Below are positions 26,544 to 35,611 of a stretch of 64,000 bases of DNA, piece after piece. The stretch spans positions 124,001 to 188,000 of the forward strand of contig NZ_JYKS01000015.1 of the NCBI RefSeq assembly GCF_000935045.1, read 5' to 3'. The stretch's first letter is position 1. The number at the start of each line of letters is the position of its first letter. The notes under the pieces are model-generated. The model was not told where the DNA came from and searched no databases. It saw only the letters and a list, made by a program, of their open reading frames with translations. This stretch comes from Pseudomonas sp. 10-1B. GTDB taxonomy: Bacteria; Pseudomonadota; Gammaproteobacteria; Pseudomonadales; Pseudomonadaceae. The translations under genes were made by a program, and so were the position numbers.

Positions 26544-27443
26544 TCAATCTGCCACGAGTCCGACCGCAGACGTATGCACCTGTAGAAACGTCATCAGTGC
26601 CTGCGCTGCCGGCGACAGGCTGCGCCCCTTGCGAGTAAGCACGCCAATCTGGCGCTCCACCACAGGTTCTGCCAACGGCAGGAACACCAGCCGTTCATTC
26701 TCCAGCGGAAACGCCAGGTAAGGCAGGGTACTCAGCCCTACCCCCTGCTCCAGCATCGCAATCAACGAAATCATGTTGGAGACGAACAGTCGGCTGTGCT
26801 CCAGCAGGCACTCGGCGTCGGTGCCTTCGAGCAGCCGCGAGGTACCGTTGCGAATCATCGGCATATCTTGCAATTGCGACCAGTGCAGTGCACCGCCAAC
26901 CTGCGCCAAGGGGTGATCGGCTCGGCACACCACACCCACCTGATCGTTGATCACCGGTGCGAACGCGATCTGTTCATCGTCCATCCACAGGCTGCTGATG
27001 GCGAAGTCAACCTGCCCTTGCAGCAGCAGTTGCTGGACGGTTTCGGCAGTGCCGTCCTGGATGCTGACCTGCACATTCGGATGCTCGGCCACGAAGCGCG
27101 ACAGCGGCCGGGGCAATAGCCGACTGGCCACCGAAGGCACAGTGGCGATAGCGACCTGGCCAATCTCATGCCGGGCCAACAAGATGGCCTCGCGGGCAAT
27201 GCGGTCATGGTGCTCGAGCAAGCCGCGAAACAACGGCAGGCAATGCTCACCGAACGGTGTGAGCTCCACCCGGCCACCACCCTTTTCGACCAAGGCCTGG
27301 CCAAGCTTCTGTTCCAGCTCCCGCACCGCCAGCGAGATCGCCGGCTGGGTGCGGTAGGCCTGGCGGGCCGCAGCGTGGAAGCTCTTGAGTTCGGCGACCA
27401 GCACGAAGTAGCGCAGTTGGGCGATCTTCAACTCAGGCAACAT
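26544..27443 (-). CDS. LysR-family regulator of the ALDH-BCCT operon
   Basis: A 299-residue LysR protein. HTH: 'SFHAAARQAYRTQPAISLAV' (about 21-40). Effector domain: 'IGQVAIATVPSVASRLLPRP' near residue 92. It is divergent from the aldehyde-dehydrogenase gene across only 95 bp of AT-rich sequence (27444-27538), so it very probably regulates that operon. It ends convergent with the 5'-nucleotidase gene, one base apart. Confidence 0.88.
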   Translation of the reverse strand: MLPELKIAQLRYFVLVAELKSFHAAARQAYRTQPAISLAVRELEQKLGQALVEKGGGRVELTPFGEHCLPLFRGLLEHHDRIAREAILLARHEIGQVAIATVPSVASRLLPRPLSRFVAEHPNVQVSIQDGTAETVQQLLLQGQVDFAISSLWMDDEQIAFAPVINDQVGVVCRADHPLAQVGGALHWSQLQDMPMIRNGTSRLLEGTDAECLLEHSRLFVSNMISLIAMLEQGVGLSTLPYLAFPLENERLVFLPLAEPVVERQIGVLTRKGRSLSPAAQALMTFLQVHTSAVGLVAD

Positions 27444-27538
27444 GGTTAGAAATCCTTATCAATGAATTTTTTTTATTAATTTTTATTTGCCCCATATTGA
27501 TCGCAAGATGAGAGCCATGCAAACGGAGGCGTTCATCC

Positions 27539-28981
27539 ATGTCACTCAAGACCTACAAGAACTATATCAATGGCCAGTGGTGCGAAGGCCACGCCACCTT
27601 GGGCAACCACAGCCCCTCGGATACCAGCGACCTGATCGGCGAGTACCACCAGGCCAGTGCAGAGCAGACCCGACAGGCCATCCAGGCCGCCGCTGCCGCC
27701 CAACCGCTGTGGGCCGCTCGCGGCCTGGAAGCACGCCAGCAGATACTGATGGCCATCGGCGACGAACTGATCGCCCGCAAGGAGGAGCTCGGCCAGTTGC
27801 TTTCCCGTGAAGAAGGCAAACCCCTGGCCGAAGGCATTGGCGAAGTCGCCCGCAGCGGTCAGTTCTTCCATTACTACGCCGCCGAAGTGCTGCGCCAGAT
27901 GGGCGAAACCGCGGCCTCCGTGCGCCCCGGCATCGATATCGAAGTGCACCGCGAACCGGTAGGGGTGGTCGGCATCATCACCCCTTGGAACTTCCCGATG
28001 GCGACGGCCGCCTGGAAGATCGCCCCAGCCCTGGCCTTCGGCAACGCGGTGGTGTTCAAGCCGGCCAACCTGGTACCGGCCAGCGCCTGGGCACTGACCG
28101 AGATCATCAGCCGCCAGGGCCTGCCCGACGGCACTTTCAACCTGGTCATGGGCAGTGGTGCCAGCGTCGGCGAAACCCTGGTGCAGTCGGCCGATATCGA
28201 CGCCCTGACCTTCACCGGCTCGCTGCAAACCGGCCGCCGTGTCGCGATCGCCACCGCCGGCAACCTGGTGCGCTGCCAGCTGGAGATGGGTAGCAAGAAC
28301 GCCCTGGTGGTGATGGACGACGCCGATCTCGACGTGGCGGTGGAGTGCGCACTCAATGGCGCCTTCTTCGGTACCGGGCAGAAGTGCACGGCCTCCTCGC
28401 GCCTGATCGTCTGCGCCGGCATCCATGACCGCTTCGTCGAAGCCCTGCGCCTGCGCATGCGCCAGCTCAAGGTTGGCCATGCCCTGCACGCCGGCGTGCA
28501 GATCGGCCCGGTGGCCGAGGCGCGCCAACTGGAGCAGAACCTGGAGTACCTGCGCCTGGCCCAGGCCGAAGGCGCCACCCTGGTCGAGGGCGGCGAACGC
28601 CTGCAACTGGACAGCGACGGCTACTACATGCGCCCGGCGCTGTTCATCGACAGCCGCAACGACATGCGCATCAACCGCGAAGAAGTGTTCGGCCCCATCG
28701 CCTGCGTGATCCGCGTGCACGACTTCGAGGAGGCCCTGGCGACACTCAACGACACCGAGTACGGCCTCACCGCCGGCATCATCACCCAGTCGCTGCGCCA
28801 TGCCAGCGAGTTCAAGCGCCGTGCCCAGACCGGCTGCGTGATGGTCAACCTGCCCACCGCCGGCACCGACTACCACGTGCCGTTTGGCGGCCGCAAAGCC
28901 TCCAGCTTCGGCCCACGCGAACAGGGCCAGTACGCCCGCGACTTCTACACCGTGGTCAAGACCACCTACGTGCGGCCCTGA
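27539..28981 (+). CDS. NAD(P)-dependent aldehyde dehydrogenase (semialdehyde dehydrogenase type)
   Basis: A 480-residue aldehyde dehydrogenase with complete catalytic set: N151 in 'TPWNFP', E249 in 'LEMGSKN' and nucleophile C283 in 'GTGQKCTASSR'. The sequence resembles succinate-semialdehyde and 2-oxoglutarate-semialdehyde dehydrogenases of Pseudomonas catabolic clusters. It should oxidise the aldehyde produced from the compound imported by the BCCT transporter downstream. 'acggaggcgttcatcc' precedes the ATG. It is the first gene of a six-gene run on the plus strand; the dipeptidase-like gene starts 13 bp after its stop. Confidence 0.9.
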   Translation: MSLKTYKNYINGQWCEGHATLGNHSPSDTSDLIGEYHQASAEQTRQAIQAAAAAQPLWAARGLEARQQILMAIGDELIARKEELGQLLSREEGKPLAEGIGEVARSGQFFHYYAAEVLRQMGETAASVRPGIDIEVHREPVGVVGIITPWNFPMATAAWKIAPALAFGNAVVFKPANLVPASAWALTEIISRQGLPDGTFNLVMGSGASVGETLVQSADIDALTFTGSLQTGRRVAIATAGNLVRCQLEMGSKNALVVMDDADLDVAVECALNGAFFGTGQKCTASSRLIVCAGIHDRFVEALRLRMRQLKVGHALHAGVQIGPVAEARQLEQNLEYLRLAQAEGATLVEGGERLQLDSDGYYMRPALFIDSRNDMRINREEVFGPIACVIRVHDFEEALATLNDTEYGLTAGIITQSLRHASEFKRRAQTGCVMVNLPTAGTDYHVPFGGRKASSFGPREQGQYARDFYTVVKTTYVRP

Positions 28982-28994
28982 AGGAGTGCGCGCC

Positions 28995-29981
28995 ATGCAG
29001 GACTTACTGATGATCGATGGCTTGCAGTATTCCAACTGGAGCCCGGAGATATTCCAGCAAATGCAGGCCGGTGGGCTGAGCGCGGTGCACGCCACCATCG
29101 CCTATCACGAGAACGCCCGCGAGACCCTGTCACGTCTGGGCGAGTGGAACCGTCGCTTCGAAACCTGGCCAGAGCTGATCCGCCCGGTGCGCACGGCCAA
29201 CGATATCCGACTGGCCCACCAGGAAGGTCGGGTGGGGATCTTCTTCGGTTTCCAGAACTGCTCGCCGATCGAGGACGATATCGATCTGGTGGAGGTATTC
29301 CGCCAGCTCGGGGTGTTCGTCATGCAGCTCACCTACAACAACCAGAGCCTGCTGGCCAGTGGTTGTTACGAGCGCGAAGACAACGGCATAAGCCGCTTCG
29401 GGCGGCAAGTGATCGCTGAGATGAACCGGGTCGGCATGCTCATCGACATGTCGCACAGCGCCGAACGCAGCACCCTGGAGGCCATCGAGCTATCCAGCCG
29501 ACCGGTGATCGTCTCGCACGCCAACCCGTCGAGCTTCCATGCGGCCAAACGCAACAAGTCCGATGCGGTACTGCGCGGTATCGCCGAGTCTGGCGGCCTG
29601 CTGGGCTTCAGTACCTACCCCTTCCACCTCAAGGGCGCGTCGGACTGCAGCCTGGAGAGTTTCTGCGACATGATCGCCCGCACCGCCGACCTGATGGGCG
29701 TCGAGCACATCGGCATCGGCACCGACCTGTGCCAGGCGCAACCACTGGCGGTGCTCGAATGGATGCGCAATGGCCGCTGGAGCAAGGAGAAGGACTACGG
29801 CGAAGGCTCCAAGGACAATGCCAACTGGCCTGCGCCGTTGCAGTGGTTCCGTGACAGCCGCGACTTCCCCAACATCGCCCTGGGCTTGCGTGCCCGTGGC
29901 TTCGCCGAGCAAGACGTACGCAAGATCATGGGGCTGAACTGGTTGCGCCTGTTGGACACCGCCACCACGGCGCAGGCTTGA
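28995..29981 (+). CDS. Membrane-dipeptidase-family protein with lost metal ligands
   Basis: A 328-residue protein of the renal/membrane dipeptidase fold (PF01244 type). The usual first motif DGHND is replaced by 'DGLQY' (residues 8-12), and the bridging glutamate region reads 'FGFQN' instead of GxEGG. The later histidines remain ('IDMSHSAE', 'VSHANPS'), as does 'HIGIGTD'. It therefore keeps only part of the di-zinc site. I recall that the dipeptidase-like protein in the glycine-betaine/dimethylglycine locus of Pseudomonas has the same changes, which suggests a specialised role in methylated-amine metabolism rather than peptide hydrolysis. The ATG follows 'aaggagtgcgcgcc'. Confidence 0.82.
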   Translation: MQDLLMIDGLQYSNWSPEIFQQMQAGGLSAVHATIAYHENARETLSRLGEWNRRFETWPELIRPVRTANDIRLAHQEGRVGIFFGFQNCSPIEDDIDLVEVFRQLGVFVMQLTYNNQSLLASGCYEREDNGISRFGRQVIAEMNRVGMLIDMSHSAERSTLEAIELSSRPVIVSHANPSSFHAAKRNKSDAVLRGIAESGGLLGFSTYPFHLKGASDCSLESFCDMIARTADLMGVEHIGIGTDLCQAQPLAVLEWMRNGRWSKEKDYGEGSKDNANWPAPLQWFRDSRDFPNIALGLRARGFAEQDVRKIMGLNWLRLLDTATTAQA

Positions 29982-30005
29982 GCCCCCCGCACGGACAGCA
30001 TCGAC

Positions 30006-30017
30006 AATAACAACAAT
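30006..30017 (+). promoter_or_regulatory. Candidate Hfq/Crc binding site in BCCT leader
   Basis: 'aataacaacaat' contains a full match to the Pseudomonas catabolite-repression motif AAYAAYAA, about 20 nt before the BCCT start and next to its 'ggagg' ribosome site. Binding of Hfq with Crc there would block translation when preferred carbon sources are present. Confidence 0.5.
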
Positions 30018-30036
30018 CGCAGGTTCCGGAGGCTTC

Positions 30037-31587
30037 ATGAAAAACCCAACCACCCTGCCGGCTGAAGGGCAGGCCATGCGCCTGCCTGTGGCGCGGGACA
30101 TAGACTGGCCGCTGTTCCTGATCAGCGGCGGCTTCCTTGGCGCATTCCTGCTCGCGGCACTGATCGACATCGATGCGGTGTCGGCGCTGGTCAATACCAT
30201 GTTCGCCTGGTCGACCAAGGCATTCGGCCTGTACTGGCAAGTGCTGATGCTGGTGACCTTCGTCGTCAGCCTGGCCATCGGCTTCTCCAAATGCGGGCGC
30301 GTGCGCCTGGGCGGGATTACCCAGCGCCCGGACATCAGCACCTTCAACTGGATCGCCGTGATCATGTGCGCCCTGCTCGCTGGCGGCGGCGCGTTCTGGG
30401 CCGCCGCCGAACCGCTGATGCACTTCGCCAGCCCACCGCCCTTGTTCGCTGGCCTGCAGCCACACAGCGAAGCGGCGGCCACCGCGGCGCTGGCGCAGTC
30501 CTTCGTGCACTGGGGCTTCCTGGCCTGGGCCGTGCTGGGCAGCCTGCTGGCGATCGTGCTGATGCACCTGCACTACGACAAGGGCTTGCCACTGGCGCCG
30601 CGTACCCTGCTCTACCCGCTGTTCGGCGAGCGTGCGCTCAAGGGCCCGATCGGTACCCTGGCCGACGCCGCCTCGATCATCGCCGTGGTCGCCGGGACAA
30701 TCGGCCCGATCGGCTTCCTCGGCCTGCAGATCAGCAGCGCCCTGCACACCGTGTGGGGCCTGCCCAACGACCTGGTCAGCCAGTCGGTCACCATCGTGCT
30801 GGTCACCCTGATGTACACCACCTCCTGCCTGGTCGGGCTCAAGGGCATCCGCTTCGTCAGCGAGATCAACGTCTGGCTGATGCTGGGCCTTGCACTGTTC
30901 ATGGTGGTATTCGGGCCGACGCTGTTCATCCTTGGCGGTTTCCCGGCGGCGTTCGCCCTGCATGTGGAGCACTTCATCCCGATGGCGATGTTCCGTGCCG
31001 ACCCCAAGTGGCTGGACTGGTGGACGGTGTTCTACTGGGGGTGGTTCATCGGCTATGCCCCCATGGTGGCGCTTTACGTCGCGCGGATCTCGCGGGGCCG
31101 CACCATTCGCGAGATCATCATGACGCTGTCGATCATCGCCCCGCTGGTGACCATGTTCTGGTTCACCGTGGTCGGTGGCAGCGGCATCGGCCTGGAGCTG
31201 CAAACCCCGGGCATCGTCACCGCCCATGGTGCCCAGCCCGAGGACCTGCTGCTGGGCGTGACACAGAACCTGCCACTGGGCGGCCTGATCAGCGCGCTGT
31301 TCCTGTTCCTGAGTTTCATCTCGGTGGCCACCAATGGCGATGCCATGGCCTTCACCGTAGCGCTGGCGATGTCCAGCACGGATAAACCGAAGAAGTGGCT
31401 GTGCGGCTTCTGGGCCATCGGCATGGGCCTGGCGGCGGTGGTGCTGATCACCATCGGTGCGGGCGGCGTGACGGCCCTGCAGTCCTTCATCGTGATCACC
31501 GCGGTGCCGGTGTCGCTGGTGATCCTGCCAGCCTTGTGGGATGCGGTGCGCATCGCCCGGCACATGGCCCGCGAACAAGGCGTCTGA
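30037..31587 (+). CDS. BCCT-family transporter (betaine/carnitine/choline type)
   Basis: A 516-residue transporter with 12 hydrophobic segments. 'WTVFYWGWFIGYAPMVALYVARISRGRTIRE' contains the BCCT signature helix and loop (residues about 328-358). 'VSLAIGFSKCGRVRLGG' and the aromatic-poor 'GAFWAAAEPLMHFASPP' are also at family positions. BCCT proteins import compounds with a quaternary or related ammonium group using Na+ or H+, or exchange them. Substrate choice cannot be made, because the aromatic box differs from the classical 'WWxxWW' of BetP. A Crc-like site lies in its leader. Confidence 0.9.
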   Translation: MKNPTTLPAEGQAMRLPVARDIDWPLFLISGGFLGAFLLAALIDIDAVSALVNTMFAWSTKAFGLYWQVLMLVTFVVSLAIGFSKCGRVRLGGITQRPDISTFNWIAVIMCALLAGGGAFWAAAEPLMHFASPPPLFAGLQPHSEAAATAALAQSFVHWGFLAWAVLGSLLAIVLMHLHYDKGLPLAPRTLLYPLFGERALKGPIGTLADAASIIAVVAGTIGPIGFLGLQISSALHTVWGLPNDLVSQSVTIVLVTLMYTTSCLVGLKGIRFVSEINVWLMLGLALFMVVFGPTLFILGGFPAAFALHVEHFIPMAMFRADPKWLDWWTVFYWGWFIGYAPMVALYVARISRGRTIREIIMTLSIIAPLVTMFWFTVVGGSGIGLELQTPGIVTAHGAQPEDLLLGVTQNLPLGGLISALFLFLSFISVATNGDAMAFTVALAMSSTDKPKKWLCGFWAIGMGLAAVVLITIGAGGVTALQSFIVITAVPVSLVILPALWDAVRIARHMAREQGV

Positions 31588-31589
31588 AC

Positions 31590-33308
31590 ATGATGCATCA
31601 AGGTATGACAACAATGCCCCACACCGTGCTTGCAACGCCCACGCTGCGCCCCGCCAGCCAGGTCATGAACCTGGCCCGGCTGGGCAGCCACTTCCAAAGC
31701 CCGTTGAGCTTCGTGCGCAGCAGCATGCGGCGGATGATGAACCAGCGCTGGCAGATCCAGCGCAGTTGCTTCGACCTCGATGGCGAGGGCTTCGGCACTG
31801 CCATCTACCGCATCGACACGCCGAATGCCCACTACCACTGCGTGATTTTCTCGGCATACCTGCCACCGGAAAAACGCAGCGACCGGGTCATCGCCGACCA
31901 ATGGGACGTGACTTTCGTGCTGGTCGCCGGCGATGTCGACAACGCGCAACTGGCCGACCTGCAACGCAACGTGCCTTTGCAGGAGGCCGGCCGTTTCGAT
32001 GCCCGGGTACTGGTGCTGTCCCGGGCCAACCGCAGCCTGCGCAATTTCGACCGTTTCCTGGCAGCACTGGCCGAAGGCAACCAGCCTGATCCACGCCAGT
32101 TGGCCGAGGTCGGCTACCTCTATCGCACCACTGCCGTGTACGGCAATGGCAAGTTCGGCATCGCCGACTTCGGCTGCCTGCAAGACAACGCCGACTTCAG
32201 CCAGCCGTTCGCCGCGCAGATGTTCACCGTCTACATGCTGCGCCACTTCAGCATTGAACAGATCGAGCACATGGCCCATGCGCTCGCCCCGCAACAGGCC
32301 GTGAAACTGGAACCGGCGCTGCAGCGATACCTGGGTGTCGGCAACGCCACCGGGCTGGGCATGGCCCCGTTCCTGATCAACCACCCGCAACTGGTCGAAC
32401 AGTGGATCAACACGCGGGAAACGGCCCTGGCCCAGGTCTTGGCGCAAACGGCCGAGGCCAGCCGACTGACACGTTTGCAGACCCTGCTGGCGCGGGCTCG
32501 CCAGCACTTGAGCCAGACCCTGACCGAGGACCAACGTCAGCACGAACAGAACCAACAGACCCTGGCTGAACTGGTATCGCTGGCCGACTGGCTATGCCTT
32601 CAGGCCTGCGGCAGCGACCTCTGGTCGCGCCTGTTGGCCTGGAGCGAAGCGCACGCAGGCCTCGGCTGTCAGGAGTTGCTGGTCAGCCTGTTGCTGGAGC
32701 TGTACCCCGAGCTAGTCACGCCACTGGCCGACCAGATGGGCGTAGTCGAAGACTGGCGCCTGGACGCACAGATGCCCCTGGAGCAACTGCGTGAACTGAT
32801 CGAGCGGCAGTATGGCTGGGCCCTGGCCTATGATTTCAGCGACGTGGACGCCGAACATTTCTTCTGGTACCGCTCCGCCGAAAAAGAGGAGCCTCGCCTG
32901 GGCATGCGCACCGAGGAGCCTGGCGCCGAGAAGGAAATGCAACTGGGCATCGCCCGTAATATCCAGCGTTGCCATGCTGCCGCGCTCGCGTACCTGGCTG
33001 CACAGCCCCAGGCGCTGACCGCGCACTTCCTGATCAGCCAACCGGCATTCAAGGGCACGGTTCGCCGCCTGCAGGGCATGGCACTGAGCACCTATGGTGA
33101 AATCCGCGCCAACCTGCTAGCCCGCGACATGCTGCCGATTCACTTGCTGCGCTGCAAACTGGCGTTCTTCGGCGCCGGCAAGTTCGATCCAAAGTCGAGT
33201 CGCTGGGTGCGCATCACGCTGTTCCAGGGCGCACCGCTGGTCAGCGAAATCGGCCAGCCGTTCGACGACGATTGGAACTTTGCGGTAATGCCGCACGGAG
33301 GCGTTTGA
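31590..33308 (+). CDS. Large conserved hypothetical protein in BCCT/DUF3726 operon
   Basis: A 572-residue soluble protein that I cannot assign to a named family. There is no signal peptide or clear membrane segment. Noticeable parts are 'DGEGFGTAIYRIDTPNAHYH' near 68-87, 'FVLVAGDVDNAQLADLQRNV', 'GYLYRTTAVYGNGKFGIADF' and 'EHFFWYRSAEKEEPRLGMR'. In-frame ATGs at 31590, 31605 and 31614 are possible; the last has 'aagg' nearby. It starts 2 bp after the BCCT stop, and the DUF3726 gene starts 2 bp after its stop, so it is firmly part of this operon. An enzymatic role in the same catabolic route is inferred from context only. Confidence 0.8.
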   Translation: MMHQGMTTMPHTVLATPTLRPASQVMNLARLGSHFQSPLSFVRSSMRRMMNQRWQIQRSCFDLDGEGFGTAIYRIDTPNAHYHCVIFSAYLPPEKRSDRVIADQWDVTFVLVAGDVDNAQLADLQRNVPLQEAGRFDARVLVLSRANRSLRNFDRFLAALAEGNQPDPRQLAEVGYLYRTTAVYGNGKFGIADFGCLQDNADFSQPFAAQMFTVYMLRHFSIEQIEHMAHALAPQQAVKLEPALQRYLGVGNATGLGMAPFLINHPQLVEQWINTRETALAQVLAQTAEASRLTRLQTLLARARQHLSQTLTEDQRQHEQNQQTLAELVSLADWLCLQACGSDLWSRLLAWSEAHAGLGCQELLVSLLLELYPELVTPLADQMGVVEDWRLDAQMPLEQLRELIERQYGWALAYDFSDVDAEHFFWYRSAEKEEPRLGMRTEEPGAEKEMQLGIARNIQRCHAAALAYLAAQPQALTAHFLISQPAFKGTVRRLQGMALSTYGEIRANLLARDMLPIHLLRCKLAFFGAGKFDPKSSRWVRITLFQGAPLVSEIGQPFDDDWNFAVMPHGGV

Positions 33309-33310
33309 CC

Positions 33311-34006
33311 ATGCGTGTATCGCTCAATGAAATTCAGGTGATGTGCCGCAAGGCCTTCGAGGGCATGGGCTTTGCCGCAGGTGATTGTGAAGACGCCGCC
33401 GACCTGGTCGGCTGGCTGCAACTGCAGGGGCTAGACGGCGTCGGCACGCTGGAAAAGGCCCTGGACTACCTGCAGCGAGAAGCCGACCGACCGTTCGCCC
33501 TGTGCTACGAGGACAGCGCCCTGCTGGTGATCGATGCCCACAGCCAGAGTGTCCTGCGCTGCGCTGCGGCTGCCGTGGAACTGGCTGCGGGCAAAGCGCT
33601 GGCTAGCGGCCAGGCGCTGCTGCGGATTCATCGCTGCCACAACCGACTGCTATTGCTCGGCTACCTGCGCCGCGCCGCCGAACTGGGATTGCTGGTGCAG
33701 GCTCGCTGGGGCGACGTACGCCAGGTTCACTGTGCAACCTTCATGGCTGGCGGCCGTCGGCCTGAACTGCACAGCGAGGATCGGCATGCCAGCGACGCGC
33801 AGGTCGAGCAGAGCATCACCATCCTCTTCAGCCGCCCAGCGGCACCTGCCAGCCCCCAGCCCAGTCCGCCCACGGCGCTTGCGCAAGGTTTCAACGTCAG
33901 CGAGCGCACCTGGCAGCGGCTCAAACAGCTTGCCGAACACATCCTGGTGGAAAGCAGCGAAGCGTCACGCCGCCACGGCGCAGGTGGCGGCAGCGATAGC
34001 GACTGA
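33311..34006 (+). CDS. DUF3726 domain protein
   Basis: A 231-residue protein. The beginning 'MRVSLNEIQVMCRKAFEGMG' followed by 'DAADLVGWLQLQGLDGVG' matches what I know of DUF3726. A proline-rich linker near 175-190 leads to a C-terminal part ending in 'RRHGAGGGSDSD'. Function is unknown. The ribosome site 'cggaggcgt' overlaps the end of the upstream 572-aa gene, so translation is coupled. Its constant neighbour status suggests that the two proteins work together. Confidence 0.78.
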   Translation: MRVSLNEIQVMCRKAFEGMGFAAGDCEDAADLVGWLQLQGLDGVGTLEKALDYLQREADRPFALCYEDSALLVIDAHSQSVLRCAAAAVELAAGKALASGQALLRIHRCHNRLLLLGYLRRAAELGLLVQARWGDVRQVHCATFMAGGRRPELHSEDRHASDAQVEQSITILFSRPAAPASPQPSPPTALAQGFNVSERTWQRLKQLAEHILVESSEASRRHGAGGGSDSD

Positions 34007-34038
34007 CAGGCCATCATCGTTCACTTAGGAATTCATCC

Positions 34039-34422
34039 ATGAAATATGCAGTCAAAACCGACCTGTTCGCCTCCAAAGCGCCACTGGAGTGGGCCGTGGT
34101 CGGCAACGGCACGCTCTATACCGCGCAGATCCCCATCGATGCACAGGGCCAGGTGGTCGCTGGCGGTATCGAAGCACAGACGCACCAGACCCTGAGCAAC
34201 CTGCGCCACACCCTGGAGGCTGCAGGCAGTTCGCTGGAAGCCGTGACCCAGGTACTGATCTACGTGACCGACCGCAGTTACCTGGCCACGGTCAACAGCG
34301 TGTACGCGCAATACTTCCAAGCGCCCTACCCCAACCGCGCGGCAGTGGTGGTAGCAGGCCTGGCGCGCGAGGAAATGTTGGTGGAGCTGGTGGTGTACGC
34401 CTGCTTGACGCCGGCGGTGTGA
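34039..34422 (+). CDS. RidA-family protein (enamine/imine deaminase)
   Basis: A 127-residue Rid protein. Characteristic segments are 'GGIEAQTHQTLSNLRHTLEA' (about 48-67), 'VTQVLIYVTDRSYLATVNSV' and 'YPNRAAVVVAGLAREEMLVE' with the conserved arginine. Rid proteins hydrolyse reactive enamine/imine intermediates released by PLP- or flavin-dependent enzymes. As the last gene of this operon it implies that the pathway makes such an intermediate. The ATG follows 'aggaattcatcc'. Confidence 0.9.
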   Translation: MKYAVKTDLFASKAPLEWAVVGNGTLYTAQIPIDAQGQVVAGGIEAQTHQTLSNLRHTLEAAGSSLEAVTQVLIYVTDRSYLATVNSVYAQYFQAPYPNRAAVVVAGLAREEMLVELVVYACLTPAV

Positions 34423-34456
34423 GCAGTTGTGGGTAGTGCCCGCCATCACAGTTTCA

Positions 34457-34530
34457 GTGCCTGTGAGATCGAGCGCCGCCCGCGCGGCGCATCGCGAGCT
34501 GGCGCTCGCTCCTACGTTTGTTTCGGGCCA
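34457..34530. repeat. REP-like palindromic unit
   Basis: 'gagcgccgcccgcgcggcgc' and the following 'gagctggcgctcgctcctac' form the hairpins of another local REP type in the 169-bp convergent gap after ridA. Confidence 0.6.
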
Positions 34531-34591
34531 GTTATTCCTGTGGGATTTTCGCGCGTACGCTTGTAGTTCCCGCACGCGGGAACCATCGTCA

Positions 34592-35611
34592 TCAACGCTT
34601 CAGCAACAGCAGGAAAAACAAACCGCCCAACGCCGCAGTAGCGATACCGATAGGCATATCCTGCGGCGCAATCAAGGTCCGCGCCGCGACATCCACCCAG
34701 ACCAGGAAGATCGCCCCGAGCAGCGCGCTCACGGGGATCAACCGCCGATTTTCTGCCCCCACCAGCGCTCGGGCCATGTGCGGAACCATCAAGCCGACAA
34801 AACCGATCGCACCGCTGAGCGACACCAGAACGCCCGTCAGCAACGATGTGCAGACGAACACTTGCAAGCGCAACCGCTTGGCGCTGAAGCCCAGGCTAAC
34901 CGCCGTCTGCTCCCCGCTCATGAGCGCGTTCAGCCCGCGTCCCGCTATCCGCAGAACGACAATCCCCGACAGCACACAAAGCGCCGGCAGCCAGATGACA
35001 TTCCAGCGCGCCGCCCCGAGGCCACCCAGCATCCAGAACACCACCGACGCTGCTGCGTGCTGATCGCCCGTGTACAGCAGCAGGTTGACCAGCGCCATCA
35101 ACACGAACGACACCGCCACCCCGGCCAGCAGCAGGCGGTCGCTGTCCATGCGACCACTGCGCCTGGCCACTGCGATGACCAGCAACATGCTCCCTGCCGC
35201 CCCGGCGAACGCCGCCAGCGGCAGGCTGAATACGCCGATGAACTCACCCAGATAGAGAATCACCAGCACGGCGCCCAATGCCGCCCCGGAACTGACCCCA
35301 AGCAGATGCGGATCGGCCAGGGGGTTGCGGGTTACCGCTTGCAGCGCGGTGCCGACCAAGGCCAGGCCGGCCCCCACCAGCGCACCCAGCAACACACGTG
35401 GGGCGCGGAGCACCCAGACGATCTGCGCCTGGCTCTGGGTCCATTCGCCAGTGCTGGAAAAGCCCAGCTTCTGGCCGACGATGCCGGCCACATGGGCCAA
35501 AGATACCGAGGCCGGGCCAAACGCCAGGGCGCTCAGGCACGACACCAACAGCACAAGGGTCAACGTGACTATAAGGTACCGATAACCGATAACGCCCCAC
35601 GTGCCACTCAT
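34592..35611 (-). CDS. btuC: ABC transporter permease, BtuC/FecCD family
   Basis: A 339-residue permease with 8-10 hydrophobic segments. Family marks include 'LRAPRVLLGALVGAGLALVG' with 'LQAVTRNPLADPHLLGVSSGAALGA' (about 80-115) and 'GAIGFVGLMVPHMAR' (about 270-284). The start ATG at 35609-35611 overlaps the stop of the binding-protein gene (ATGA), so I reject the upstream ATG at 35629. It is the last gene of a riboswitch-headed operon, and cobalamin or a related corrinoid is the likely cargo; the family also carries ferric siderophores and heme. Confidence 0.85.
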   Translation of the reverse strand: MSGTWGVIGYRYLIVTLTLVLLVSCLSALAFGPASVSLAHVAGIVGQKLGFSSTGEWTQSQAQIVWVLRAPRVLLGALVGAGLALVGTALQAVTRNPLADPHLLGVSSGAALGAVLVILYLGEFIGVFSLPLAAFAGAAGSMLLVIAVARRSGRMDSDRLLLAGVAVSFVLMALVNLLLYTGDQHAAASVVFWMLGGLGAARWNVIWLPALCVLSGIVVLRIAGRGLNALMSGEQTAVSLGFSAKRLRLQVFVCTSLLTGVLVSLSGAIGFVGLMVPHMARALVGAENRRLIPVSALLGAIFLVWVDVAARTLIAPQDMPIGIATAALGGLFFLLLLKR

